64,000 nt of DNA, taken from NCBI GenBank assembly GCA_947494445.1, contig CANLVD010000006.1, forward strand, positions 124,001 through 188,000, given 5' to 3'. Of this stretch, positions 15,794 to 24,739 are shown one piece after another (the first letter of the stretch is position 1; every line of letters starts with the position of its first letter). The stretch is from an uncultured Paracoccaceae bacterium (lineage in GTDB: Bacteria > Pseudomonadota > Alphaproteobacteria > Rhodobacterales > Rhodobacteraceae). The notes under the pieces were generated by a model, which worked only from the letters and a program-made list of their open reading frames with translations, was not told where the DNA came from and did not search any database. Position numbers and translations under genes: made by a program.

Positions 15794-16324
15794 ATGCGCA
15801 AAGCTGAGATAGTCACTGCGTTTTTGCTGGGCATAATGTCCCTGTATTTCATGTGGAAAAGTGGCGAGCCGCCCGAATGGAACCCGGATGTCGGGCGGTT
15901 CGCAAACATTGGAATGATTGAGGGCGAAGGCCCGGGAAGCGGTTTCTGGCCCTTTTGGTTGTCCGCAATCATGTTCCTGTGCTGCATCTGGATTGCTGTG
16001 AACTGGTTTCGGAAAACCTCACCGCTATCGACCTCGGAAGAACCGTTTCTCGATGCCTATGCCATCAAGATGCTGGTGTTGGTCGGCGGCGGATTGTTCG
16101 GATTTCTGATCCTGATCGAAATCGTGGGCTTTTACGGCGCGATCTTTGCCTTCATGCTCTACTACATGGTGGTGCTCGGGCGACATTCGATCGTGCAGTC
16201 ACTGGTCATTGCAACAGCTCTTCCGGTTGTCAGCTTCTTCTTCTTCGACATTGCAATGCGAATAGTGTTGCCCAAGGGTTATCTGGAACCCTTGTTCATC
16301 CCTCTTTACGACATGTTCCTCTGA
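15794..16324 (+). CDS. tctB: Tripartite tricarboxylate transporter small membrane subunit (TctB)
   Basis: 176 residues with about four membrane segments (first at 8-25, second around FWLSAIMFLCCIWIAV, then MLVLVGGGLFGFLILIE and FAFMLYYMVVL onwards). The GPGSGFWPFW motif before the second helix is characteristic of TctB. It lies 29 bp after tctC and before tctA, the standard gene order. It forms the inner-membrane complex with TctA. Confidence 0.9.
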   Translation: MRKAEIVTAFLLGIMSLYFMWKSGEPPEWNPDVGRFANIGMIEGEGPGSGFWPFWLSAIMFLCCIWIAVNWFRKTSPLSTSEEPFLDAYAIKMLVLVGGGLFGFLILIEIVGFYGAIFAFMLYYMVVLGRHSIVQSLVIATALPVVSFFFFDIAMRIVLPKGYLEPLFIPLYDMFL

Positions 16325-16406
16325 CACGAGACATCTTTACCCATCTTGAAGAAACCCGCTCAGGACATCCGTAAATCGAGATGTCCACCCCGATAGGAGT
16401 GACCAA

Positions 16407-17921
16407 ATGGACGTACTGGCAAGTTTGATCGACGGCATCTTCGTCGCGCTGGAGCCGATGAACCTCGGTCTTGCGATCATCGGTGTCATTGTGGGTCTTT
16501 TCGTCGGTGCCATGCCCGGTCTGGGCTCGGTCAACGGGGTGGCGATCCTTCTGCCCTTTACCTTTGTCATCCAGTCGGTCACGGGCACTGCAACCTCGCC
16601 CATGATCTTCCTCGCAGCCATATACTACGGGGCGATGTACGGGGGGGCGATATCATCGATTACGCTGGGAATTCCCGGAGCCTCAACAGCCGTTGCCACC
16701 ACTTTTGATGGACGGCCCCTTGCGCTCAAGGGACAGGCGGACAAGGCGCTTGTGGTCGCAGCGCTCGCGTCCTTTGTGGGCGGCACGATTTCCAACGTCC
16801 TGTTCACGGCCTTTGCACCGCCTTTGGCCACGGTTGCCCTGAAATTCGGCGACCCCGAGATTTTTGCCCTGATGCTGCTGGCCTTTGCCACATTCGTGGG
16901 GCTGGGCGGTGATGACATTCCAAAGACGATATTCTCGATCTGCATCGGGCTGGTTCTGGCCACGGTCGGGTTTGACATCGTGTCGGGCGAGCCGCGTCTG
17001 ATTTTCTTCGACATCACCGGTTTTTCCCACGGCATCCGCTTCCTTGTTCTGGCCATCGGGGTCTATGGGATCGGTGAGATGATCTGGACCATAAACTCGT
17101 CGCGCTATGGCACGACGATGACGGAAGTGAACCTGAGCTTCAAAGGCATCATGCAGTCGGTTCGGGAGTTTCCCAAGACGTGGAAGGGGACCTCGATAGG
17201 CTCTTTCCTCGGCTTTTTTGTGGGCATCCTGCCGGCAGCCGGTGCAACGCCGGGATCGCTCATGTCCTATGGTGTTGCCAAGCTCACCTCGCGAGATCCC
17301 AAATCCTTCGGCAAGGGCAATGTGGATGGGATAGCGGCACCTGAAGCGGCCAACAACTCGGCCTCGACCGGGGCGATGCTTCCGATGATGACGCTGGGCA
17401 TTCCCGGCTCACCCACCACTGCTGTTCTTTTGGCGGGTATGGTGATCTGGGGCCTGCAACCGGGACCATTGCTGTTCTCGGAACAGCCGGACTTCGTGTG
17501 GCCGCTGATTGGCTCCTTCTACATCTCCAACGTGATCGCACTGGTGATCAATCTGGCCTTCATCCCGCTCTTCCTGTGGATGCTGAGGATGCCCTTTACC
17601 GTGCTGGCGCCGCTGATCTTCGTTCTGTCCCTTGTCGGCACCTATGCTGCCTATCAGGACATGTTCGACGTGCGTCTGATGGTGCTGGTCGGCATCGCTG
17701 CGTTCTTCCTGCGGTTGCTGGACTACCCTCTTGCACCGGCAGTTCTGGCCATCGTGCTTGGCCCTATTGCCGAGCCCAAGCTGCGTCAGTCGCTTCTGTT
17801 CTCCGATGGCGATTTCAGCATCTTCTTCACCCGTCCGATCGCAGGGCCGATCACAGTCGTTGCGATCATTCTGATCCTTCTGCCCTTGTTCAAGTTCGTG
17901 CGTGACAAGGTTCGCGGGTAA
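16407..17921 (+). CDS. tctA: Tripartite tricarboxylate transporter large membrane subunit (TctA)
   Basis: 504 residues with about 12 hydrophobic segments, the normal TctA length. The family signature is present twice as pseudo-repeats: VGAMPGLGSVNG near residue 35 and VGILPAAGATPG near residue 275, each followed by a small-residue-rich helix. It is the transport channel of the ion-driven TctABC system in the inner membrane. A terminator hairpin lies about 50 bases after the stop, closing the tctCBA operon. Confidence 0.93.
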   Translation: MDVLASLIDGIFVALEPMNLGLAIIGVIVGLFVGAMPGLGSVNGVAILLPFTFVIQSVTGTATSPMIFLAAIYYGAMYGGAISSITLGIPGASTAVATTFDGRPLALKGQADKALVVAALASFVGGTISNVLFTAFAPPLATVALKFGDPEIFALMLLAFATFVGLGGDDIPKTIFSICIGLVLATVGFDIVSGEPRLIFFDITGFSHGIRFLVLAIGVYGIGEMIWTINSSRYGTTMTEVNLSFKGIMQSVREFPKTWKGTSIGSFLGFFVGILPAAGATPGSLMSYGVAKLTSRDPKSFGKGNVDGIAAPEAANNSASTGAMLPMMTLGIPGSPTTAVLLAGMVIWGLQPGPLLFSEQPDFVWPLIGSFYISNVIALVINLAFIPLFLWMLRMPFTVLAPLIFVLSLVGTYAAYQDMFDVRLMVLVGIAAFFLRLLDYPLAPAVLAIVLGPIAEPKLRQSLLFSDGDFSIFFTRPIAGPITVVAIILILLPLFKFVRDKVRG

Positions 17922-17972
17922 CGCAGGGGATTCTCTGACTAATTCAGGAAATTTTATTGCTTTACTAAAGAT

Positions 17973-18009
17973 CTCAGCTCCATCTGATCGGTGGGGCTGA
18001 GGAGTTTTT
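17973..18009 (+). terminator. Rho-independent terminator of tctCBA
   Basis: Stem CTCAGCTCC / GGGGCTGAG (9 bp with one G-T pair), 11-base loop, followed by GAG and five T residues (18005-18009). Confidence 0.75.
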
Positions 18010-18082
18010 AAGCCTATAAATAGATAAGACATTGTAATGATGTATAAAAAAGAGAATCTCCAGAAATTACAACATTACAAAA

Positions 18083-18151
18083 CCAGTGAATGTGTGAAAA
18101 ATTGAACACACGGTTACACGAAAGAATTAGCTGAATTCCCAGTGAACGTGT
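18083..18151. repeat. Two 13-bp direct repeats CCAGTGAAyGTGT in an AT-rich leader
   Basis: CCAGTGAATGTGT at 18083-18095 and CCAGTGAACGTGT at 18139-18151 differ at one base and are 56 bp apart. The first overlaps an inverted repeat GTGTG..CACAC. They lie in an unusually AT-rich 270-bp gap before the dehydrogenase at 18199 and could be regulator sites. Confidence 0.35.
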
Positions 18152-18198
18152 AGTCACGCGGAAGATTATTACGTGCAGAAATCAGTGAGGGAATGGAA

Positions 18199-19251
18199 AT
18201 GGCTTATCGTGTTCTGGTACTTGGGGCGTCCTACGGAGCTCTTCTTGGAACCAAGCTGATCATGGCGGGCCATGACGTGACGCTGGTGTGCCGCAAGGCA
18301 ACATCTGATCTGATCAACGCAAACGGTACAGACGTGCGGATCAAACTGCGTGGCGAAGACGAGCATCGCTTGATCCTGTCAGGCAACCAGCCCGGCACGC
18401 TTGACGCGACTTCCCCAGGCGAGGTCGATCTGGCAAGTTATGACATGGTCGCTCTGGCCATGGCCGAACCACAGTACGGGTCTGACGACATCCGCATCCT
18501 TCTGCGCAAGATCGCAGAGGCAGAATTGCCGTGTCTGTCAATCATGAACATGCCGCCGCTGCCATACCTCAAGCGCATTCCGGGTCTCGACACATCGCTG
18601 TTGAGCCCAAGCTTCACCAATCCCGAAGTCTGGATGCCGTTCAATCCCGACATGGTCACACTGTGCAGTCCTGACCCTCAGGCATATCGTTTGCCAGATC
18701 ACGGCGCGAATGTTTTGCACGTGGGCCTGCCAACAAACTTCAAGGCGGCAGCCTTTGCTCGGCCCGAGCATACCGCGATGCTGCGTGAGCTTGAGACCGC
18801 AATTTCCGATGTGACCCTTGACGGCAATGACGTGCCGGTCAAATTGCGGGTCTTCGACTCCCTCTTTGTACCATTCGCCAAGTGGAGCATGCTGCTGACC
18901 GGCAACTACCGCTGCGTTCTGAACGCCGGCGTGCGCCCGATCAAGGAAGCGGTCCATTCGGATCTCAACCTGTCGCGTTCGATCTTTGAGCATGTGGATG
19001 CGATTGTGCGTGAGCTTGGCGCAGATTCCGCTGACCAAGTGCCTTTCGACAAGTATGCAAACGCCGCAAATGGTCTGTTGAAGCCGTCTTCTGCTGCACG
19101 CGCCATTGATGGCGGAACGCCTTACATCGAGCGTGTGGACTTGCTGGTCAAGCTGGTTGCAGACCAGATCGGCATGGGTCATCCCGAGATTGACGCGGTG
19201 GTGGCAACCATTGACGCCCGCCTTGAGCAGAATCGCGTGGCCGCCGCCTGA
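18199..19251 (+). CDS. Ketopantoate reductase / opine dehydrogenase-like NAD(P)-dependent oxidoreductase
   Basis: 350 residues from the second of two close ATGs (18199), which is better spaced from GAGGG. A Rossmann fold opens the protein (VLVLGASYGALLGTKLIMAGHDVTLVCR), with a GxSxG-like loop in place of GxGxxG, and a helical C-terminal domain follows. This architecture is shared by ketopantoate reductase and octopine/nopaline dehydrogenase relatives. At 350 residues it is longer than PanE (about 300), and the substrate is unknown. It stands alone between two terminators, downstream of an AT-rich leader with direct repeats, so it is probably individually regulated. Confidence 0.6.
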   Translation: MAYRVLVLGASYGALLGTKLIMAGHDVTLVCRKATSDLINANGTDVRIKLRGEDEHRLILSGNQPGTLDATSPGEVDLASYDMVALAMAEPQYGSDDIRILLRKIAEAELPCLSIMNMPPLPYLKRIPGLDTSLLSPSFTNPEVWMPFNPDMVTLCSPDPQAYRLPDHGANVLHVGLPTNFKAAAFARPEHTAMLRELETAISDVTLDGNDVPVKLRVFDSLFVPFAKWSMLLTGNYRCVLNAGVRPIKEAVHSDLNLSRSIFEHVDAIVRELGADSADQVPFDKYANAANGLLKPSSAARAIDGGTPYIERVDLLVKLVADQIGMGHPEIDAVVATIDARLEQNRVAAA

Positions 19252-19307
19252 ACCTCGTTCCCGAAATTTGAGGCGGCAGGCGTCCAGAAGACCCCAACTG
19301 AATTCAG

Positions 19308-19339
19308 ACAAGCGCTCGATCCCATCGGGCGCTTGTTTT
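19308..19339 (+). terminator. Rho-independent terminator after the ketopantoate-reductase-like gene
   Basis: A 13-bp stem (ACAAGCGCTCGAT / ATCGGGCGCTTGT, one T-G pair) with loop CCC, then T residues to 19339. It lies 56 bases after the stop. Confidence 0.85.
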
Positions 19340-19457
19340 GCAAGATAGTCCCTCGTTGACTGCACAACGATGTTGCCGTCAAACTCGACAGATCAGAAGC
19401 CCTCATTGCCGGTGTGCATCGTACCGCGATCCATGCCCAGACACAGGAATATCCACC

Positions 19458-20414
19458 ATGACGAGAATTGTGTTTCTTGACCGCAGCACGATCGGCCCTG
19501 CCGTGACATTGAACCGCCCGTCATTTGATCATGAATGGGTGGAATATGACCGGACCAGTCCCGATCAGGTGGTTGAGCGGTTGCAGGGTGCGGACATCGC
19601 AATCTGCAACAAGGTGCCCATTCGCGGCGATGCGATTGCACAGCTGCCCGACCTCAAAATGATCGCTATTCCCGCAACCGGTTATGACGCGTTCGACATT
19701 GCGGCCTGCAAGGAGCGCGGGATCATCGTCTCGAACGTGCGCGGATATGCGGTCAATACCGTGCCGGAGCATGCCTTTGCCCTGATCCTTGCCCTGCGCC
19801 GCGGCATTGTCGGCTATCGTCAGGACGTAATTGACGGCAAATGGCAGGAATCCAAGCAATTCTGTTTCTTCACCCATCCGATCAGCGATCTGTCAGGTGC
19901 AACGCTCGGCATCATTGGCGAGGGCGCGTTGGGGCAGGGCGTGGCCAAGCTGGGTCAAGCTTTCGGAATGAAAACTCTTTTTGCGGCTCATAAGGGCGTC
20001 TCAGGACTCGGGCCGCTTTACACGCCCTTTGATGAGGTGATGGAGACATCCGACATCATCACGCTGCACAGCCCACTGATGCCCGCCACCCGCAACATGA
20101 TCGCCATGCCGGAATTCCGCCAGATGAAACGCAAGCCCCTTCTGATCAACTGTGCCCGCGGCGGTCTGGTGGATGAGGCCGATCTGGTTACAGCGCTGGA
20201 CGAGGGGCTGATCTCGGGTGCCGGCTTCGATTGCCTGACGTCAGAACCACCCGAAGATGACAATCCCTTGCTCAAGGTTCTGGACCGGCCAAATGTGATC
20301 GTCACGCCCCATGTGGCATGGGCCAGTGATGAGGCGATGCAGACGCTCTGGGATCAGGTGGTCAGCCATGTGAACAACTACAACGCAGGCACGCCCAGCA
20401 ACGTGGTGGGCTGA
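19458..20414 (+). CDS. D-2-hydroxyacid dehydrogenase (glyoxylate/hydroxypyruvate reductase type)
   Basis: 318 residues from the ATG at 19458. The NAD-binding motif is GIIGEGALGQGVAK (about 152-165). The catalytic triad segments are visible: the Arg of NCARGGLVDEADL, the Glu of the SEPPEDDNP segment and the His of VTPHVAWAS. The family reduces 2-oxo acids such as glyoxylate or hydroxypyruvate, or oxidises D-2-hydroxyacids. Genes that produce glyoxylate (ureidoglycolate lyase) converge on it from the other strand, 6 bp away. Substrate preference cannot be read from sequence. Confidence 0.85.
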   Translation: MTRIVFLDRSTIGPAVTLNRPSFDHEWVEYDRTSPDQVVERLQGADIAICNKVPIRGDAIAQLPDLKMIAIPATGYDAFDIAACKERGIIVSNVRGYAVNTVPEHAFALILALRRGIVGYRQDVIDGKWQESKQFCFFTHPISDLSGATLGIIGEGALGQGVAKLGQAFGMKTLFAAHKGVSGLGPLYTPFDEVMETSDIITLHSPLMPATRNMIAMPEFRQMKRKPLLINCARGGLVDEADLVTALDEGLISGAGFDCLTSEPPEDDNPLLKVLDRPNVIVTPHVAWASDEAMQTLWDQVVSHVNNYNAGTPSNVVG

Positions 20415-20420
20415 TGTGAT

Positions 20421-20900
20421 CTAGCGGATGACGTATGGCGCGTCGAACCAGTGTTCGACCAGATTTGCGTCATCCGCGATCCGGTCCACTACGGCAAAAA
20501 GGCCCGGATGATGCAGCGGTGTCAGGACACCGTGCCAGGTTCCAGCATAGAAATTGATGCATTGGCCGGGCGATGCGATGAAAGCCAGAGGCACATCGGG
20601 TTTACCTGCCTTGTCGGGGGCCGCGATCACCAGATAGGGGTTCTGATGCATCGGCAGAAACGCCTGACTGCCCAGGGGATGCTTTTCCACCATATCCAGA
20701 TAATACGGCAACTGGCGTGGTTTTGCGTCAAAGATACTGATGCCGGTGCGTCCGCCACGCGTGATAATCTCGGCCCGGTCGTGAAACCTGTCGCACATGC
20801 CCTGATTGATGATCTTGTCAGCCTCTCCGACAGCTTCCATCACCTGTCCGAAGGGGGCAAAGGCATCAGCGGTCAGTGGCTGAGTGGAAATCTCTGTCAT
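20421..20900 (-). CDS. allA: Ureidoglycolate lyase
   Basis: 159 residues, the standard AllA length. The family core is a cupin-like fold with RGGRTGISIFDA, MVEKHPLGSQAF, PYLVIAA, INFYAGTWHGVLTPL and a C-terminal VVDRI. The His residues of KHPLGS and TWHG are the expected metal ligands. It splits ureidoglycolate into glyoxylate and urea, the last step of allantoin breakdown. Its ATG overlaps the stop of the PuuE-UraD gene (ATGA), so the two are translated together. Confidence 0.92.
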   Translation of the reverse strand: MTEISTQPLTADAFAPFGQVMEAVGEADKIINQGMCDRFHDRAEIITRGGRTGISIFDAKPRQLPYYLDMVEKHPLGSQAFLPMHQNPYLVIAAPDKAGKPDVPLAFIASPGQCINFYAGTWHGVLTPLHHPGLFAVVDRIADDANLVEHWFDAPYVIR

Positions 20901-22315
20901 GGCTCACCAAAGAGTGCGTTCAGGCGATGCTCGGCAATCCGTTCGACCTGACGGCAGGCTTCATCCAGTTCTGCCTCTGGCGCATTGTTCAGCCGTGCCC
21001 GAAACGCGTCCAGAATATCCGCCTTGCTGTGGTCTCGCACGGCGATGATGAACGGATGGCCGAAGGTCTCCGTATAGGCTTTATTAAGACTGGTGAACTC
21101 GAACAACTCGCCTTCGGACAACGCATCCAGTCCGGCCGAGGCCTGTTCGGCGGTGGAAGCATCCGTCAGACGCTTTGCCGCTGCAAGCTTGCCTGCAAGA
21201 TCGGGATGCGCCGTCAAGACCTCCAGCCGCTCAGCATCAGATGCCCTGCGGAAGACCCGGCAAAGGGCAGAGTGCACACCTGCGGAACAATCATGCGCTT
21301 GCCCCAGTTCCAGATCATGTGCCCGTTCCGCGATCCACGGAGAATGCTCGAAGATGCCGCCGAAAGCGTCCACAAAGGCCTCTTTCGACATTTGTGACGG
21401 AGGCGTCACCGTGCTCGCGGGATGGGTCTCTGCCCAATGGTTTGCAATGTCGATGCGCCTGGCGAACCACACATGGGCGTGCGTTCGGGCATATTCCATG
21501 AAACGTCGGAGCGCCTGAACCCGTCCCGGCCGCCCGATCAGACGACAATGCAGACCGATGGACATCATCTTTGGGGACCCGGCCATGCCTTCGGCATAAA
21601 GAGCGTCAAAGCTGTCTTTGAGGTAGCTGTAAAACTGATCGCCCGCGTTGAAACCCTGCGGCGTGGCAAAGCGCATGTCATTGGCGTCCAGCGTATAAGG
21701 GACGATCAATTGCTGCCTGTCACCAAAGCTCTGCCAGAATGGCAGGTCATCGGCATAGCTGTCGGCCACATAGGCAAAGCCGCCATCCTCGGCTGCCAGT
21801 TGCACGGTCTGCATGGAACAGCGCCCCGTGTACCAACCGGTCGGGCGAGTGCCGGTGACTTCACGATGCAGGGCTATGGCGTCGTCCATATCCTGCCGTT
21901 CTGCCTCAGGCGTGTAATCCTTGTATTCGATCCATTTCAGGCCATGGCTCGCGATTTCCCAATTGGCCTGCTGCATGGCGCGCACCTGTTCGGGGCTGCG
22001 TGCCAGCGCTGTTGCTACGCCGTAGACAGTTGCAGGAACTCCCATCTCTTCAAACAGACGATGCAGACGCCAGAAGCCGGCACGCGCGCCATATTCGTAA
22101 ATGGTTTCCATGTTCCAGTGCCGCTGCCCCGGCCAAGCAGCCGCGCCCACGATCTCGGACAGAAAAGCTTCTGAGGCGGCATCACCATGCAGGACGTTGT
22201 TCTCGCCACCCTCTTCATAGTTGATCACGAATTGCACGGATATTTTTGCCCCGCCGGGCCAATTGGCCTTGGGCGGATTTGGCCCGTATCCACGCATGTC
22301 GCGGACATATCTCAT
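20897..22315 (-). CDS. puuE: Fused allantoinase (PuuE) and OHCU decarboxylase (UraD)
   Basis: 472 residues. Residues about 1-300 are a PuuE-type polysaccharide-deacetylase-like allantoinase (GKISVQFVINYEEGGE-like start, NWEIASHGLKW, GWYTGR). Residues about 308-472 are UraD, with the catalytic histidine H324 in FEHSPWIAE and HPDLAGKL. UraD decarboxylates OHCU to S-allantoin and PuuE opens the hydantoin ring to allantoate, so one chain performs consecutive steps of uric acid breakdown. This fusion is known in alphaproteobacteria. It is the upstream gene of the pair with allA; an allantoate amidohydrolase and urate oxidase are not in this window. Confidence 0.92.
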   Translation of the reverse strand: MRYVRDMRGYGPNPPKANWPGGAKISVQFVINYEEGGENNVLHGDAASEAFLSEIVGAAAWPGQRHWNMETIYEYGARAGFWRLHRLFEEMGVPATVYGVATALARSPEQVRAMQQANWEIASHGLKWIEYKDYTPEAERQDMDDAIALHREVTGTRPTGWYTGRCSMQTVQLAAEDGGFAYVADSYADDLPFWQSFGDRQQLIVPYTLDANDMRFATPQGFNAGDQFYSYLKDSFDALYAEGMAGSPKMMSIGLHCRLIGRPGRVQALRRFMEYARTHAHVWFARRIDIANHWAETHPASTVTPPSQMSKEAFVDAFGGIFEHSPWIAERAHDLELGQAHDCSAGVHSALCRVFRRASDAERLEVLTAHPDLAGKLAAAKRLTDASTAEQASAGLDALSEGELFEFTSLNKAYTETFGHPFIIAVRDHSKADILDAFRARLNNAPEAELDEACRQVERIAEHRLNALFGEP

Positions 22316-22457
22316 GTTCGGTTCACCCTCTCAGACTTTGTCCATCAGAATGCGGGAACACGTGGAGCCAGACAAGTGCCATCATGGCGTTTTCCCGTTG
22401 CACCACCCGGTTGGTTGCAGCAGGTTGTGCCTGACAAACACGCGGGAGGTAAAGTTG

Positions 22458-23303
22458 ATGGCAAAGCTTGGAAAAATCGTTCTGACAGGTGCGGCGGGAC
22501 GGCTCGGCTCCTACCTGCGGGAGCCGCTGTCACAGATGGCCGATCACCTGGTGTCCACGGACATCGAGGATGATATTGGCAAGCTTTACGATGGCGAGAC
22601 CTATATCAAGGCTGATCTTGCCGACATGAGTCAGATCGCGCCGGTGATGGACGGGGCCGAGATGGTCGCCCATTTCGGTGCAATCGTGGATGAGAAACCC
22701 TTTGAAGAACTGTGGGGGCCAAATTTCGTCGGCTCCTACAATGTGTGGGAGGCAGCATGGAATGCCGGTGCGCGCCGCATTGTCTATGCCAGCTCGATCC
22801 ATGCGGTCGGCATGTACCCCAAGACCGAGCGGGTCGGGATCGACGCCGTCCATCGACCGGACACATTCTATGGTCTGGCCAAGTGCTTCAGTGAAGATCT
22901 TGGGAGGATGTATTTCGAGAAACGTGGGCTGGAATCGGTGCATCTGCGGATCCTATCCTGCGCTCAGGTCAACAATGCGCGTGCCCTTGGCACATGGCTC
23001 AGCTATGATGATCTGATCCAGCTTGTGACCCGCGCGATCGATACGCCTGTCACCGGATTCTCAATCGTCTATGGCGTCTCGGACAATGACCGCGCACCGG
23101 TTGACAATACAGGCGCTGGCCATCTGGGCTATAAGCCGAAGGACAATGCCGAACAGTTCGCGCAGGCCATTCTGGCCGAGACGCCTCCCGCTGATCTGAC
23201 TGACCTTGCCATGACTTGCCACGGTGGCCCGTTTGCTTCCACCAAGCTGGGCGAAAGTGGCGTGGCTTCCATGAACATTGTGGACGACCGCAAGACGACC
23301 TGA
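22458..23303 (+). CDS. NAD-dependent epimerase/dehydratase-family protein, uronate-dehydrogenase-like
   Basis: 281 residues from the ATG at 22458 with GGGAGGT 7 bases upstream. It is an extended short-chain dehydrogenase: NAD motif TGAAGRLGSYL at 10-20, catalytic Y-x3-K in FYGLAKCFSED, and a Ser-rich stretch ASSIHAVG. Length and motifs match bacterial uronate dehydrogenase (which oxidises galacturonate or glucuronate to the aldarolactone). A second, more typical uronate dehydrogenase is partly visible at the right edge (63518), so this copy may act on another sugar. It diverges from puuE across 142 bp and converges on thiD. Confidence 0.7.
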   Translation: MAKLGKIVLTGAAGRLGSYLREPLSQMADHLVSTDIEDDIGKLYDGETYIKADLADMSQIAPVMDGAEMVAHFGAIVDEKPFEELWGPNFVGSYNVWEAAWNAGARRIVYASSIHAVGMYPKTERVGIDAVHRPDTFYGLAKCFSEDLGRMYFEKRGLESVHLRILSCAQVNNARALGTWLSYDDLIQLVTRAIDTPVTGFSIVYGVSDNDRAPVDNTGAGHLGYKPKDNAEQFAQAILAETPPADLTDLAMTCHGGPFASTKLGESGVASMNIVDDRKTT

Positions 23304-23309
23304 GAGCAG

Positions 23310-24107
23310 TTACCAGAGCGCATGAAAGTGATGCGTTGGTCCGTGACCCGAGCCGACGTCCAACTGATCCGCACCTGCAATCGCACCGGTCACATATGCC
23401 TTGGCCGCACGCACGGCGTCTGACATGTCGGCACTCTTGGCAAGCTCTGCCGCACAGGCCGCCGACAGGGTGCATCCTGTGCCATGGGTGTTCCTGGTCT
23501 CGACCCGCGGACTTTCCAGCCAGAATTGCGCTTGACCGTTGGTCAGTAGGTCCGGACTGTCCGGGCCCTCAAGATGTCCGCCTTTGAGCAAGACCCACTC
23601 TGGGCCGAGTTGCAAAAGCCGGGCTGCCTGCGCCTCCATGTCCGCCCGTGTTGTCGCGACAGGCATGGACAGAAGGGCCGCTGCCTCTGGCAGATTGGGT
23701 GTAACGAGTGCCGCCTTGGGCAAAAGCGCGTCGCGCAAAGCTCCGACAGCATCAGGATCCAGAAGCGATGCCCCGCCTTTGGCGATCATCACCGGATCCA
23801 GCACCACAGGCCCGGTATCGAACGCTCCCAATGCATCCGCCACGGCGCTTGCAATCCCTGCGGTTGCGATCATACCGATCTTGATGGCATGGGTTTCGAC
23901 ATCGGACAGAACACTGGTGATCTGAGCCGCCACGAAATCGGCTGGACTCAGATGAACGGCCTGCACGCCTTGCGTGTTTTGTGCGGTCAGGGCCGTGACG
24001 GCAGACATGCCATAGACGCCAAGTGCGCTGAAGGTCTTCAGGTCTGCCTGAATGCCGGCACCACCCGAAGGGTCGGACCCCGCAATGCTCAACGCCTTTG
24101 CAATCAT
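23310..24107 (-). CDS. thiD: Hydroxymethylpyrimidine kinase / phosphomethylpyrimidine kinase
   Basis: 265 residues from the ATG at 24107. It is a ribokinase-fold enzyme: N-terminal ALSIAGSDPSGGAGIQADLKTF, TALTAQNTQGV, and the C-terminal anion-hole motif NTHGTGCTLSA. It phosphorylates HMP and HMP-phosphate for thiamine synthesis in the cytoplasm. It is the last gene of thiM-thiE-thiD. Its start overlaps the stop of thiE, and the operon is preceded by a TPP riboswitch. Confidence 0.95.
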   Translation of the reverse strand: MIAKALSIAGSDPSGGAGIQADLKTFSALGVYGMSAVTALTAQNTQGVQAVHLSPADFVAAQITSVLSDVETHAIKIGMIATAGIASAVADALGAFDTGPVVLDPVMIAKGGASLLDPDAVGALRDALLPKAALVTPNLPEAAALLSMPVATTRADMEAQAARLLQLGPEWVLLKGGHLEGPDSPDLLTNGQAQFWLESPRVETRNTHGTGCTLSAACAAELAKSADMSDAVRAAKAYVTGAIAGADQLDVGSGHGPTHHFHALW

Positions 24108-24739
24108 CGCTTCGCTCCCAGTATTGCAGCATGCAGGTTTCTGGTGGCCTGGGCCGGATCGTCCTGTCCGCAAATCGCCGAGACCACTGCCATACCGGAC
24201 ACGCCCGTGGCCATGACGTTTGCCGCGTGTTCCGCCTTCAGCCCCCCGATCGCAACAGCAGGCACTGCGAGCCGCGCGACGAGATCCTGCAATCCATTGA
24301 TGCCAATCGGTGTCTTGTGGTCGGTTTTGGTCGGGGTCGAAAACACAGGTCCAACGCCGGCGTAATCAACAACCGCCGGGTCCAGAGCATCGGCTGCTGC
24401 CACAGTTTCCACCGACAACCCCAGGATCGTCTCCTGTCCGATCCGCGCTCTTGCATCGGCAGCATGCGCATCTTCCTGACCGATGTGCAAACCATCTGCC
24501 TGCAAAGCTACCGCTGCTTCTACATCATCATTCACGATCAAGAGGGCAGGGGTATGCGCAATCGCTGCGGTGATTTCCCGGCCCAGCTTGATCATCAGTT
24601 CCGTGTCAGCCGTCTTGTGGCGCAGTTGCACCATGGTCGCCCCGGCCTCTGCGGCCAGACGCGCGGTTTCGGCCATGCCAATTGGCTGACAGAGCACCGG
24701 GTCCAGCACCAGATAGGTTGTCAGGTCGAAGGGTTTCAT
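24104..24739 (-). CDS. thiE: Thiamine-phosphate synthase
   Basis: 211 residues, a TIM-barrel enzyme of normal length. Diagnostic segments are ATMVQLRHKT, LLIVNDDVEAA, DGLHIGQED, VGPVFSTPTK and a C-terminal phosphate-binding AVAIGGLKAE. It joins HMP diphosphate and thiazole phosphate to make thiamine monophosphate. It overlaps thiM upstream and thiD downstream by four bases each. Confidence 0.95.
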   Translation of the reverse strand: MKPFDLTTYLVLDPVLCQPIGMAETARLAAEAGATMVQLRHKTADTELMIKLGREITAAIAHTPALLIVNDDVEAAVALQADGLHIGQEDAHAADARARIGQETILGLSVETVAAADALDPAVVDYAGVGPVFSTPTKTDHKTPIGINGLQDLVARLAVPAVAIGGLKAEHAANVMATGVSGMAVVSAICGQDDPAQATRNLHAAILGAKR

